Positions 53,001-62,585 of a stretch of DNA of 64,000 nt are shown one piece after another. The DNA is from Gammaproteobacteria bacterium. GTDB lineage: Bacteria > Pseudomonadota > Gammaproteobacteria > Pseudomonadales > Azotimanducaceae. The notes below the pieces were generated by a model. It made no database searches. It was given only the letters and a program-made list of their open reading frames with translations, and was not told where the DNA came from. The stretch is taken from the NCBI GenBank assembly GCA_021773555.1, contig JAJFKA010000129.1, forward strand, positions 1 to 64,000, given 5' to 3'. The position numbers were made by a program, and so were the translations under genes. Within the stretch, counting starts at the first letter, position 1. Each line of letters begins with the position of its first letter.

Positions 53001-54491
53001 ATGCCATCCCATATTCTCGCCATCGATCAAGGTACCACCAGTTCAAGGGCTATCATGTTTAACAGCGCTTCGGAAATTCTTGCCGTCGCCCAGAAGGAGT
53101 TTACGCAGATTTTCCCGGAGGACGGCTGGGTGGAGCATGATCCTGAGGAAATATGGGATTCAACCGTTGCGGTGGTGCGCGAGGTCATTGCCAAAAGCGG
53201 AATTGCCGCGAGTGAGATTGCGGCGATTGGCATCACCAACCAGCGCGAGACCACGGTACTCTGGGATAAAAATACGGGTGAGGTAATCTACAACGCGATC
53301 GTCTGGCAGGACAGAAGGACCGCGGGGGATTGTGAAATACTCAAAGCCTCCGGGTTTGAGGTTGCCATTACCCAAAAAACCGGCTTGTTGCTGGATCCCT
53401 ACTTTTCCGGCACAAAGGTTAAATGGCTGTTGGACAATGTCCCCGGTGCAAGGGCAAAAGCTGTGAATGGAGAGTTGCTGTTTGGCACTATCGATTGTTT
53501 TTTATTGTGGCGACTGACAGGCGGCAAAGCCCACAAAACCGATGCAACGAACGCATCAAGAACCTTGTTGTTCAACATTCATTCCCAGCAGTGGGATGAG
53601 GAAATACTCGCCCAGCTGGATATTCCTTTGATCCTGCTGCCTGACGTAGAGGATTGCAGTGCGGATTTCGGCGCTACGATTCCAGAGCTGTTCGGTGCCT
53701 CGATCCCGGTCACCGGTATGGCAGGAGACCAGCAGGCCGCCTTGATTGGCCAGTGTTGTTTTACCGAGGGCATGATCAAGAGTACTTACGGAACCGGATG
53801 TTTTGTGATTATGAACACCGGTACGACCGCGGTCACCTCAGCAAACAGGTTGTTGACGACGGTGGCTTATCGGCTCGGCGGGGAAGTGACTTATGGTCTT
53901 GAAGGCAGCATTTTCGTTGCCGGTGCCGCGGTGCAATGGCTGCGTGACGGGCTCAAATTGATTAAGGATGCAGCGGATACCGAGGCCATCGCCCGGGCTA
54001 ATCCTGACAGCCACGGAGTGGTTCTGGTACCGGCATTCACGGGGCTCGGTGCACCCTACTGGGATGCGAATGCGCGCGGTGCGATCCTCGGCTTAACCCG
54101 TGATAGCGGCATTGAGGACATCGTTACGGCGACCTTGCAGTCTGTCTGTTTCCAGACGAAGGACCTGCTGACGGCCATGGCCAGTGACGGAATCAGTCCG
54201 GAATTGATTCGCGTGGATGGCGGCATGGTCGTTAACCGCTGGGTGACGCAATTCCTGGCAGATATCCTGCAGATTTCAGTTGATCGTCCTCAGGTAACGG
54301 AAACAACGGCATTGGGTGCTGCCTACCTAGCCGGGCTGCAGGTGGGTGTGTATGAATCGCTAACCGATCTCGCAAGCCGCTGGCGAAGGGAGGTTAGATT
54401 CGAACCAAAGATGCCTCTGCAGCAAAGTCAGGACTTGTATGCGTCGTGGCTGAATGCGGTAAATCGCGTCCGCAACGACGTTCCCGGCTAG
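53001..54491 (+). CDS. glpK: Glycerol kinase
   Basis: 496 residues, close to E. coli GlpK (502). It opens [17 protein letters not shown]; further motifs are [78 protein letters not shown] and [20 protein letters not shown]. It phosphorylates glycerol in the cytosol. No glpF or glpD is adjacent. It is separated from the large PilZ-GGDEF-EAL gene by 52 bases. Confidence 0.96.
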   Translation: MPSHILAIDQGTTSSRAIMFNSASEILAVAQKEFTQIFPEDGWVEHDPEEIWDSTVAVVREVIAKSGIAASEIAAIGITNQRETTVLWDKNTGEVIYNAIVWQDRRTAGDCEILKASGFEVAITQKTGLLLDPYFSGTKVKWLLDNVPGARAKAVNGELLFGTIDCFLLWRLTGGKAHKTDATNASRTLLFNIHSQQWDEEILAQLDIPLILLPDVEDCSADFGATIPELFGASIPVTGMAGDQQAALIGQCCFTEGMIKSTYGTGCFVIMNTGTTAVTSANRLLTTVAYRLGGEVTYGLEGSIFVAGAAVQWLRDGLKLIKDAADTEAIARANPDSHGVVLVPAFTGLGAPYWDANARGAILGLTRDSGIEDIVTATLQSVCFQTKDLLTAMASDGISPELIRVDGGMVVNRWVTQFLADILQISVDRPQVTETTALGAAYLAGLQVGVYESLTDLASRWRREVRFEPKMPLQQSQDLYASWLNAVNRVRNDVPG

Positions 54492-54543
54492 CCGTTTCGC
54501 CGTAGTCTGTTATTATTGGCCGTTATCTTTTCTGGTCGCGAGA

Positions 54544-57500
54544 GTGATGGACAAGCGCAGAAGTCCAAGGTACGCCATCAGTGTGAACGCGCTGGTGCAT
54601 CCCAATGCGGGTAAATCCTGGCTTTGTACAATCAAGGATTACTGCGAAAGCGGGATGCTGCTGGTAGAACAGGAAGGTGGCAGGAGCCGACGTGGTATGC
54701 CGGGTATCAATCCGGGTGAAACCGTGGGTATCCACTTTAGTGTCCCATTAGCGGCGAAGGACCAGCATTTCAGACTCGAAGGTAAGATTGTCCGGGTCAT
54801 GGATAGTGGTGTCGGAATCAACTTTCCCCAGGGCATGGACAGCGATGCCATTGATGCACTCGGGGAATTCTCGGACAAGGTGCCTGTACCACAAAACGCG
54901 CCTGCCGAGAAAAACGCGAGTGTTAAAAAAGATCCGGAAGATGAGGCGCAGCCGGGTTCTGCGAATACTCGAAAAGAAAGTACCTCAACAAATCTCACCC
55001 TGAACAAGAAATCCCCCTTTCTGAGTGGCGGTCTGCAACCCTCGGATTCAAAAAAAATCGTCGCATCGTTACGCAAGGGGATTGCCCGGGTGATGCCGGA
55101 AATGACTTCTGCGTTGTTCAAGTATATGGACACAGAGTTGCTGGAACTGGCCAAGGATGCAAAGTCGAACGCGGAACAGAGTGAATACTTTGCCGCCATG
55201 TCGAATCTTGAGAAAGCCAAGCAGTCTGTCAGTCAGCAATTTATGAACGAAGTTTTGGATCAGATTGACAATCCCCGCGATCTTGAAACTCTGCTGGAAG
55301 AGCGTCGCCGCGCCAACGAAGAACGCAAACAGGTTTCCGCGGCGAAACGCGTGAAGCTGTCGCTCGTCAACACTGAGGAATTTGAGGATTGGCTGGCGGT
55401 CGCCAACATCATTTCCAGAAGCGAGAGATCCTACGATAAGTACCTGCAGGAAATTTTGACTCGCATGGGGATGATGGTGGATTCCTGGGGTCATAGTGAA
55501 GCCAATCCTCTGGGCACGGCTGTTTTTTGCCACGCCTTCGATGATGCGATCAGGCACGTTAACCTGACAAAAGAGATTCGCCAGAAGGTTTATACCGGCT
55601 ACGAAGCCAAAGTTATTCCGTTATTCCGCAAGCTTTATATTGCCACAACCAAATTACTGGAAGATTCAGGATTGTTCCCGGACCTCGATGATGACTACAT
55701 CACACCCTCTGCGCCGATTACCAAAACACCAGCAGAGATTGCCCGGGAAGAACCCGAGCCGGAGGCAGTTGAAGAGGAGCCTGAAGTTGAGGAGGAAGAG
55801 GAAATTGCGGATCTGCAGGATGAACTCCGGGAGGAACTGAAGCGGCGTCGCGAGCAGGCAGCGCCTGCCCAGACCAACCGAAGCAGTTCGACACCGCGTC
55901 GTGAAAGGCGACAACAGGATGTCAGCTCGACCATCAGCAGCATCTATTCCACGGTACGTGATTTGCTGGGCTCGCGCCCCCAGGAGTATGACGAGGATCA
56001 GTTAGAGGATGTCGATTACGTTGAAATCGATGAAATGGCCGGTCTGCTGCAGACCCTGCAACGGAGCGCGGCAGGTAACGGTGATCAGCGGGTTCCGGTT
56101 CGCCAGCAGTTGCTTGAACAGGCGGCCGCATCGGGCGGCAAGCAGCGCAGACTGGCCCCGGCGGCGATGGAGAGACTGGACGTTGTCGAGAATCTTGTCG
56201 ATACCATCGAGGATGACCAGTTGCTGTCGGGTAGTGCCAAAAGCTGGATTCGACAGCTTGAACTGACTCTCGATAAGGTGGCGACTCAGCGTCAGGATTT
56301 TCTCAGCGAAGAAAACCCGCATCGTTCGCTTGAGGTCATTAATCAACTGGCAAAACTCGGTGGTGTGGAATCAGGATCTATCAAACGTGACGTTGATCAG
56401 ATTATTGGTGAAATCAATGAAAATTTTGATTCAGATCCGGCGGTGTTTGATGCCGCGCTAGGCAGACTGCAACCACTGGTTGATCGTCAATCTCGTGCCT
56501 TTACGGGAAATGTACAGCGCACTGTGAAGGCGAGTGAGGGCCAACAAACCCTGGTGAACGCGCAACGAGCCGTGGTTGAAGAAATGGACCAGCGGCTGGC
56601 GGGCAGGGAAGTACCGGAAGTTCTGATGAAGTTGTTGATGCCCGGCTGGCGCAACCTCATGGTTAACACCCATCTGCGTCAGGGTGAGGACAGCAGCGAA
56701 TGGAAGAATCATATCCGGGCATTGGATCAGGTGATGCTTCACCTTGATGGGTCCGTCGATCCGAGCACGTCTCCGGACTATATTCCGCCTGAAGAGTTGA
56801 TGACCCAGATTGAGAGTGGTCTTGATTCGATTAGTTTCGAACCCGGTCAGCGCACACCACTGGTCAATACGCTGCGTCATGTGCTCACAACGGAAGGTGC
56901 GGCTGCCGCGCTGCCGATGGTTAACCTCGCCCAGCAAACCGTTGCCGAGACACTTGGCTTCGCCGATGTCAATGAGACGGAAGAAAAACGCCGCCTGATT
57001 CGCGAGGAGAGAGAGACTGATTCCGACTGGAAACGCCTTTATGATCGTGTGCAAAGACTGCACGTCGGGGAGTGGGTTGAATTTTGCGAGGCGGGTCAAT
57101 TACAGGCAGCGCAGGAAGGTGAAATCGCAATCGTTGCCTGGGTCAGTGAAGACAACGCGAAGATGGTATTTGTGAATCGACGTGGCGTAAAAACCCATGA
57201 GTTAACGGTCGAGGAACTCGCCACCCTCATGTTCGAGGGTCTGGCAAAAGTGCTGGACGAGTCCGACATTCCGCTCACCGATCGTGCCTCGCACCGTATG
57301 TTACAGAACATGCACAACAAACTGACCCATCAGGCGACACACGATGAACTGAGTGGTCTGATTAACCGCAAGGAATTCGAGCGTGAACTGGAGCAGATGC
57401 TCGTATCCACCAGGGGCAGAGATGTCCAGCACACCGTCGCGTTCATGGATCTGGACCAGTTTAAGGTGATCAACAATACCGGTGGGCACGATGCCGGAGA

Positions 57501-58611
57501 TAAGTTACTTGTCGAACTGGGGCAGGAACTGGCCAAAGGGATTCCGGAGAATGCCATTCTTTCCCGCCTTGGCGGAGATGAGTTCGGTATCCTCCTGGAG
57601 AGTTCGAGCCGGGAAGAAGGCATGGACATTGTTCGCAGCGTTTGTAATTTGATCAAGGCTTTCAGGTTTGACTGGGAAGGAGAAATATTCTCACTAACGA
57701 CCAGTTGTGGAGTAGTGCATGTTGACGAGCAGATCGACAGTGTCACTAACATATTGCGTGGTGCCGACTCTGCCTGTTACGTCGCTAAAGAATCGGGTCG
57801 AGACCGGATTCAGGTATTCGAGACAGATGATTCCGAAATGGAACGTCGCAAGGGGATCATGGAATTTGTTTCCCAGATTGACAAGTCTCTGGAGGCCAAT
57901 CGTTTTGTCCTGAACTGCCAGAAAATAGCGCCGATTGATGAAAGTGGTGAAGACCACGCGCATTATGAAATTTTGCTCACGGTACTCGATGAAAACGATA
58001 AACCAATGCCCCCACAGGATTTCATTGTAGCAGCGGAAACCTACAACCGAATGGGGGCTATTGATCGCTGGGTCATTAAGAACTCCTTCGAATTTATTTC
58101 GACTAATCTACAGAAGCTGGAGCATCTGGGTGCGTTCTCTATCAATATTTCAGGAAACTCTCTCACTGAAGATGACTTTATGGAGTTCGTCCTGGAGCAA
58201 TTTAATGTGACTCGTTTGCCGACGTCGAAAATCTGTTTTGAAATTACAGAGACATCAGCAATCGGTAACCTTGAGGAAGCCATCGAATTTATGGAGAAAA
58301 TGAAGGTCATCGGCGTGCAGTTTTCTTTAGATGACTTCGGTACAGGGCTGTCCTCGTACTCCTACCTGCGTAATCTGCCTGTCGACTTCCTTAAGATTGA
58401 CGGTATTTTTGTCAAGGATATCAAATCCAATCCAAACGACTACGCTGTGGTGAAGTCCATCAACGAGATCGGTCACTTCATGGGTAAGAAGACGATTGCG
58501 GAGTATGTGGAGGATGACGAAATCGTTGAAATTCTACGAGAAATTGGAGTCGATTTCGCGCAAGGCTACGGCATCGAGAAAAAGATGCCGATCACCAATC
58601 TGCTTGAATAG
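54544..58611 (+). CDS. PilZ-DUF1631-GGDEF-EAL signalling protein
   Basis: 1355 residues. A PilZ domain (about 1-115) starts DKRRSPRYAISVNALV; its second motif reads DYCESG, with Cys where Ser is usual. A helical DUF1631-type region spans roughly 165-880, with an acidic repeat EEPEPEAVEEEPEVEEEEEI near 405. GGDEF lies at 1010-1014 (RLGGDEFG, intact; no RxxD I-site in the usual place). The EAL domain keeps YEILL (Glu1142), EITETSA, DDFGTG (Asp1263-Asp1264), KIDG and QGYGIEK, so hydrolysis of c-di-GMP is likely possible. The protein both binds and may turn over c-di-GMP. No membrane helix is seen. The neighbours do not suggest a specific pathway. Confidence 0.9.
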   Translation: MMDKRRSPRYAISVNALVHPNAGKSWLCTIKDYCESGMLLVEQEGGRSRRGMPGINPGETVGIHFSVPLAAKDQHFRLEGKIVRVMDSGVGINFPQGMDSDAIDALGEFSDKVPVPQNAPAEKNASVKKDPEDEAQPGSANTRKESTSTNLTLNKKSPFLSGGLQPSDSKKIVASLRKGIARVMPEMTSALFKYMDTELLELAKDAKSNAEQSEYFAAMSNLEKAKQSVSQQFMNEVLDQIDNPRDLETLLEERRRANEERKQVSAAKRVKLSLVNTEEFEDWLAVANIISRSERSYDKYLQEILTRMGMMVDSWGHSEANPLGTAVFCHAFDDAIRHVNLTKEIRQKVYTGYEAKVIPLFRKLYIATTKLLEDSGLFPDLDDDYITPSAPITKTPAEIAREEPEPEAVEEEPEVEEEEEIADLQDELREELKRRREQAAPAQTNRSSSTPRRERRQQDVSSTISSIYSTVRDLLGSRPQEYDEDQLEDVDYVEIDEMAGLLQTLQRSAAGNGDQRVPVRQQLLEQAAASGGKQRRLAPAAMERLDVVENLVDTIEDDQLLSGSAKSWIRQLELTLDKVATQRQDFLSEENPHRSLEVINQLAKLGGVESGSIKRDVDQIIGEINENFDSDPAVFDAALGRLQPLVDRQSRAFTGNVQRTVKASEGQQTLVNAQRAVVEEMDQRLAGREVPEVLMKLLMPGWRNLMVNTHLRQGEDSSEWKNHIRALDQVMLHLDGSVDPSTSPDYIPPEELMTQIESGLDSISFEPGQRTPLVNTLRHVLTTEGAAAALPMVNLAQQTVAETLGFADVNETEEKRRLIREERETDSDWKRLYDRVQRLHVGEWVEFCEAGQLQAAQEGEIAIVAWVSEDNAKMVFVNRRGVKTHELTVEELATLMFEGLAKVLDESDIPLTDRASHRMLQNMHNKLTHQATHDELSGLINRKEFERELEQMLVSTRGRDVQHTVAFMDLDQFKVINNTGGHDAGDKLLVELGQELAKGIPENAILSRLGGDEFGILLESSSREEGMDIVRSVCNLIKAFRFDWEGEIFSLTTSCGVVHVDEQIDSVTNILRGADSACYVAKESGRDRIQVFETDDSEMERRKGIMEFVSQIDKSLEANRFVLNCQKIAPIDESGEDHAHYEILLTVLDENDKPMPPQDFIVAAETYNRMGAIDRWVIKNSFEFISTNLQKLEHLGAFSINISGNSLTEDDFMEFVLEQFNVTRLPTSKICFEITETSAIGNLEEAIEFMEKMKVIGVQFSLDDFGTGLSSYSYLRNLPVDFLKIDGIFVKDIKSNPNDYAVVKSINEIGHFMGKKTIAEYVEDDEIVEILREIGVDFAQGYGIEKKMPITNLLE

Positions 58612-58655
58612 TACTGCGCGCTACGCGGTTTCGTTCCAGATCTTTTCCAAACCTG

Positions 58656-59822
58656 TTAAATCTCTTCGATGAGAGTGCAAATCGTATCCACTATTTGATC
58701 TGCCTCGTCGTCTGAAATGATGAGCGGCGGTAATAGTCGAATTACGCACTCGGCGGTGACATTGATCAGCAGACCTCGCTCAAGTGCCTTACCGACCAGG
58801 TCCGTACAGTTGCTGTCCAGCTGAATACCCAGCATCAGTCCTTTGCCGCGAATGTCTACGACATTGTTTCGACCATCGAGGCGATGGTGAAATGCGTCCT
58901 GCATACGCTTTCCGAGTTTCCCTGCTCGTTCACAAAGTTGCAGCCGTTCGATTTCAGCAATGACTGTGGCTGCGACCGCGCAGGAAAGCGGATTGCCACC
59001 AAAGGTAGATCCATGATTGCCGGGTTTCAGTACTTCAGCGGCAGCTCCTCTGGCAAGGCATACGCCGATCGGCAGGCCATTACCCAGACCTTTTGCTGTG
59101 GTCACAACATCTGGCAATATGCCTGACTGCTGATAGCAGAAATAGCTGCCGGTTCTGCCATTTCCGGACTGAACCTCGTCGAGTATCAGCAACCAGCCTT
59201 TTTCATCGCAAAGGCTGCGCAGGTTCCGGAGGTAGTCCTCGTCCGGGACCTGGATTCCGCCTTCACCCTGAATGGGCTCTACCATAATGGCAACCACGTT
59301 GGAGTTGTGCGCAGCGATTTGCTTTACTGCCTCAATATCATTAAACGGCGCTCTGGCGAAGCCTTCAACGAGTGGCTCAAAACCTGCCTGCACTTTTCGG
59401 TTGCCGGTTGCAGTCAGTGTCGCCAGCGTTCGTCCGTGAAATGAGGAATCCATCACAATCAGAGTGGGACGCTCGATTCCTTTGCCTTTGCCATAGAGGC
59501 GTGCGATTTTTATGGCGCACTCGTTGGCTTCTGCACCGGAGTTGCCAAAAAACATATTGTCCATACCTGAGACTCTGGCCAGGGCCGCCGCCAGGGTCTG
59601 CTGGAGCGGTATCTGATAAAGGTTGGAAGTATGCATCAGGGTACCTGCCTGTTCGGACAGGGTCTTCACCACCGCTGGACTTGCATGGCCAAGCGCAGTC
59701 ACACCAAGTCCGGAAAGTGCATCCAGATACCGGTTACCTTTGTCATCAAAAAGCCACGCGCCCTCGCCTTTGACAAAAGCTACTTCTTGTCGCCCGTAGG
59801 TATGCATCACTGGATCAGTCAC
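58656..59822 (-). CDS. Acetylornithine/succinylornithine aminotransferase-like (ArgD/AstC)
   Basis: 388 residues, GTG start. PLP-dependent class III fold: MHTYGRQEVAFVKGEGAWLFDDKGNRYLDALSGLGVTALGH, the cofactor region GNSGAEANECAIKIARLYG, LILDEVQSGNGRTGSYF and the PLP lysine in TTAKGLGNGLPIG. It exchanges the amino group of an omega-amino acid with 2-oxoglutarate. No arginine-biosynthesis or AST genes flank it, so biosynthetic against catabolic use cannot be decided. Confidence 0.92.
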   Translation of the reverse strand: MTDPVMHTYGRQEVAFVKGEGAWLFDDKGNRYLDALSGLGVTALGHASPAVVKTLSEQAGTLMHTSNLYQIPLQQTLAAALARVSGMDNMFFGNSGAEANECAIKIARLYGKGKGIERPTLIVMDSSFHGRTLATLTATGNRKVQAGFEPLVEGFARAPFNDIEAVKQIAAHNSNVVAIMVEPIQGEGGIQVPDEDYLRNLRSLCDEKGWLLILDEVQSGNGRTGSYFCYQQSGILPDVVTTAKGLGNGLPIGVCLARGAAAEVLKPGNHGSTFGGNPLSCAVAATVIAEIERLQLCERAGKLGKRMQDAFHHRLDGRNNVVDIRGKGLMLGIQLDSNCTDLVGKALERGLLINVTAECVIRLLPPLIISDDEADQIVDTICTLIEEI

Positions 59823-59930
59823 AAGCCGTTCCCCAAAAATGAAAAGGATAAATAAGGTTGAATGAAAAAAGGGGGCGATAATAAACCAGTTTAGATAAAC
59901 TCTAAAGCCGATTTATTCAACGGCTCCGCT

Positions 59931-61460
59931 ATGTCCCCGATCGAACTTGCCATTCTGGTCAGTCGTGTTGAGTCGATTTGCCAGGAGATGGGAATTGTTC
60001 TGCGCCAGGCAGCTTTCTCTCCCAATATCAAAGATCGCCTGGATTTTTCCTGTGCGCTGTTCGATGCTTCAGGCGAATTGTTTGCTCAGGCTGCTCACAT
60101 CCCGGTGCATCTGGGGAGTATGGCATACGCCATGCAAAGCATCGTTACCGGGGTTGAATGGCGACCGGGAGACATACTTGCGCTTAACGATCCGTTTCTG
60201 GGCGGCACCCACTTACCCGATGTAACCCTGGTTTCTCCGGTTTTCATCGAGCAGGAACTGCTTGGCTTTGTTGCCAATCGCGCCCATCACGCCAATATTG
60301 GTGCCAGCACACCGGGTTCAATGCCAATTTCTACCTGTATCGAGGATGAAGGATTGATAATCCCACCGACGCTGATCGTGCGCGCCGGTCGTCCTGTCGA
60401 ACGTGAAATGGAAAAACTGGGCGCGCTGCAAGGAGCGGATGTCATCGGTGACTTTGCCGCACAGATGAGTGCCAATCGCGTTGGCATCAAACGCTTTGAA
60501 GCGCTGGTCGAGAAAATTGGCAAAACAGAGTTTCGCATCGGTATCGATGAGATTAACGCCTATGGAGAACGCCTCGCACGGGCCGCGTGGCAGGTGATTC
60601 CAGCAGGTGCGTATCGGTTCTCAGACGTCCTGGACGACGATGGTTGCGGTAATCGCGATATCAATATTGACGTTTGTCTGACTGTTTCGGACGGGAGCAT
60701 AGACGTTGATTTTGCTGGAACCTCGAAGCAGGTAACGGGTAACGTAAACTGCCCGTTGTCTGTGGCTGCAGCCGCAGTATTTTATTGTTTCCGTTGTCTG
60801 CTGCCGGACAACGCACCGGCCTGTGCCGGGGTTTTCCGAATGATTGCGTTGCACGCTGAACCGGGTTCGCTGGTTAATGCGCAACGACCTGCGGCAACCG
60901 CTGCGGGAAATGTAGAGACTTCAATGCGTATCGTCGATGTGGTACTCGGGGCGCTTTCCGGTGCGATTCCCCGGTTAATTCCTGCCGCCGGCCAGGGCAC
61001 CATGAATAACGTGGCCATGGGCAATCACGAGATCACACCTGCCTGGGACTATTATGAAACGATCGCCGGTGGAACAGGTGCCAGTCATAAATCAGCGGGT
61101 GCAAATGCGGTGCAGTCGCATATGACCAATACTCTGAACACTCCGATCGAGAGTCTTGAATTGCACTATCCCCTGCGGGTTCGAAGCTATTCGCTACGGC
61201 CTGACTCCGGTGGTGCAGGACGTTTTTCAGGGGGAGATGGACTGGTCCGCGAGCTTGAATTTCTTGCCCCCGCTGAGGTAACCGTGATTAGTGAGCGACG
61301 TGTTCATGCGCCCTGGGGTTTGGCAGGTGGCGAGCCGGGCCGGTGTGGTGTTAATTCTCTCGACGGGCAGCCAATCCCGGCCAAGTGTCAACTGAGCGTG
61401 AAAACGGGTCAGGTACTCCGTATCGAAACCCCCGGTGGCGGAGGTTATGGTCTTGCCTGA
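59931..61460 (+). CDS. Hydantoinase B/oxoprolinase family protein (HyuB)
   Basis: 509 residues. Family motifs are ESICQEMGIVLRQAAFSPNIKDRLDFSCALFD, PVHLGSMAYA, GDILALNDPFLGGTHLPDVTLV, NRAHHANIGASTPGSMP and, near the end, YSLRPDSGGAGRFSGGDGLVRE. HyuB usually works with HyuA (ATP-dependent N-methylhydantoinase or acetone carboxylase-like). No HyuA is adjacent: the gene is divergent from the aminotransferase and followed by glutaredoxin. The chemistry may involve a cyclic amide such as a hydantoin, but this is not shown. Confidence 0.87.
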   Translation: MSPIELAILVSRVESICQEMGIVLRQAAFSPNIKDRLDFSCALFDASGELFAQAAHIPVHLGSMAYAMQSIVTGVEWRPGDILALNDPFLGGTHLPDVTLVSPVFIEQELLGFVANRAHHANIGASTPGSMPISTCIEDEGLIIPPTLIVRAGRPVEREMEKLGALQGADVIGDFAAQMSANRVGIKRFEALVEKIGKTEFRIGIDEINAYGERLARAAWQVIPAGAYRFSDVLDDDGCGNRDINIDVCLTVSDGSIDVDFAGTSKQVTGNVNCPLSVAAAAVFYCFRCLLPDNAPACAGVFRMIALHAEPGSLVNAQRPAATAAGNVETSMRIVDVVLGALSGAIPRLIPAAGQGTMNNVAMGNHEITPAWDYYETIAGGTGASHKSAGANAVQSHMTNTLNTPIESLELHYPLRVRSYSLRPDSGGAGRFSGGDGLVRELEFLAPAEVTVISERRVHAPWGLAGGEPGRCGVNSLDGQPIPAKCQLSVKTGQVLRIETPGGGGYGLA

Positions 61461-61588
61461 AATGAGTGTCCCCGCAGAACGCGGATTGCAGTACTGTAAA
61501 TAAACCCTGGCCGGATGTTTCCCAGCTTCGCAAAAAGACTGTAACATTACCGGTTTCGCAGCAGCAAAAGCTGACAGGTATCTTTAAC

Positions 61589-61924
61589 ATGGACATTTTT
61601 GAAACAATCAAGGCACAAATCGCCGACAACACCATTCTGCTCTATATGAAAGGTTCCCCTGACCAACCCCAGTGCGGGTTCTCGGCACAGGTTATTCAGA
61701 TTCTTATGGCCTGCGGTGAACGATTTGCTTATATCGATATTCTTTCCAACCCGGAGATTCGCGCGAATCTGCCCCAGGTTTCAGATTGGCCAACATTTCC
61801 CCAGCTATTTATTGACGGTGAACTCATCGGTGGTTGCGACATCATCACCGAAATGCACCAGAGTGGCGAACTCTTACCACTGGTGAAAGAAGCAGCGGGA
61901 AGACCGGCTGCTGAGGCCGGGTAG
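61589..61924 (+). CDS. grxD: Monothiol glutaredoxin GrxD-like
   Basis: 111 residues from ATG 61589. The CGFS active site (Cys29) is in DQPQCGFSAQVIQIL; WPTFPQLFIDGELIGGCDIITEM is the glutathione-binding part. Monothiol glutaredoxins of this type carry and transfer 2Fe-2S clusters. Length matches E. coli GrxD (115). The C-terminal tail is Ala/Gly-rich. Confidence 0.95.
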   Translation: MDIFETIKAQIADNTILLYMKGSPDQPQCGFSAQVIQILMACGERFAYIDILSNPEIRANLPQVSDWPTFPQLFIDGELIGGCDIITEMHQSGELLPLVKEAAGRPAAEAG

Positions 61925-62074
61925 AAACCGAATATTCGGAGACCGTATCGCAACGGCTGAGTGGTGGGTATACTCGCGACAGGTAACAATGCCTGGTGAC
62001 ATCACTTGTTGATACCGATTGTAGACCGTGTTGTTAAATAAGCTAAAACGACTGATATTGATGAGGTTATTCCT

Positions 62075-62494
62075 ATGGATCTTAAAGGTAGTAAAACAGA
62101 ACAGAATTTGAAAGACGCATTTGCCGGGGAGTCCCAGGCTAATCGGCGTTATCTCTACTTCGCAGCAAAAGCTGACGTTGAAGGGTACAACGATGTATCG
62201 GCGGTTTTTCGCTCGACCGCAGAAGGTGAAACAGGACATGCCCATGGACACCTGGAATATCTTGAGGCGACCGGCGACCCGGCAACAGGATTACCGATTG
62301 GCGCGACCTCGGATAATCTCAGGGCAGCGATTGCTGGTGAGACACACGAGTACACAGACATGTATCCAGGCATGGCAAAATCAGCACGTGATGAAGGTTT
62401 TGACGAAATTGCAGATTGGATGGAAACCCTCGCAAAAGCCGAGCGATCACATGCGAACCGGTTCCAGAAAGCCCTGGATAATCTGGATGGCTGA
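62075..62494 (+). CDS. Rubrerythrin (diiron domain only)
   Basis: 139 residues, a four-helix ferritin-like diiron protein. The iron-binding motifs are [15 protein letters not shown] (Glu), [10 protein letters not shown] (ExxxH), [15 protein letters not shown] (Glu..) and [12 protein letters not shown] (ExxH). The C-terminal rubredoxin domain of classical rubrerythrin is absent, so it must receive electrons from a partner. The next gene, an HdrD-like iron-sulfur protein, may serve that role. It would reduce peroxide in the cytosol. A terminator follows at 62531. Confidence 0.92.
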   Translation: MDLKGSKTEQNLKDAFAGESQANRRYLYFAAKADVEGYNDVSAVFRSTAEGETGHAHGHLEYLEATGDPATGLPIGATSDNLRAAIAGETHEYTDMYPGMAKSARDEGFDEIADWMETLAKAERSHANRFQKALDNLDG

Positions 62495-62530
62495 TCTCGT
62501 TTAACTTTCGAGTTGTGCCCATAGAGACAG

Positions 62531-62565
62531 ACCCGCATCGTGAATTTGCTGTGCGGGTTTTTTTT
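62531..62565 (+). terminator. Rho-independent terminator between rubrerythrin and the Fe-S protein gene
   Basis: ACCCGCA (62531-62537) pairs with TGCGGGT (62552-62558), followed by T residues to 62565. It begins 36 bases after the rubrerythrin stop and ends 20 bases before the Fe-S gene start; some read-through or a promoter is needed for the second gene. Confidence 0.8.
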
Positions 62566-62585
62566 ACGAAAGGAAAAGGTGAACA

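Noticed and set aside
54639-55220. Minus-strand open frame opposite the PilZ domain
   Set aside because: Antisense to a clear PilZ-DUF1631 coding region, Ser-rich and without a recognisable start signal.
57964-58611. EAL domain judged degenerate because of EILL and AEYVE variants
   Set aside because: The catalytic acidic residues and DDFGTG, KIDG and QG motifs are all present, so loss of activity cannot be claimed.
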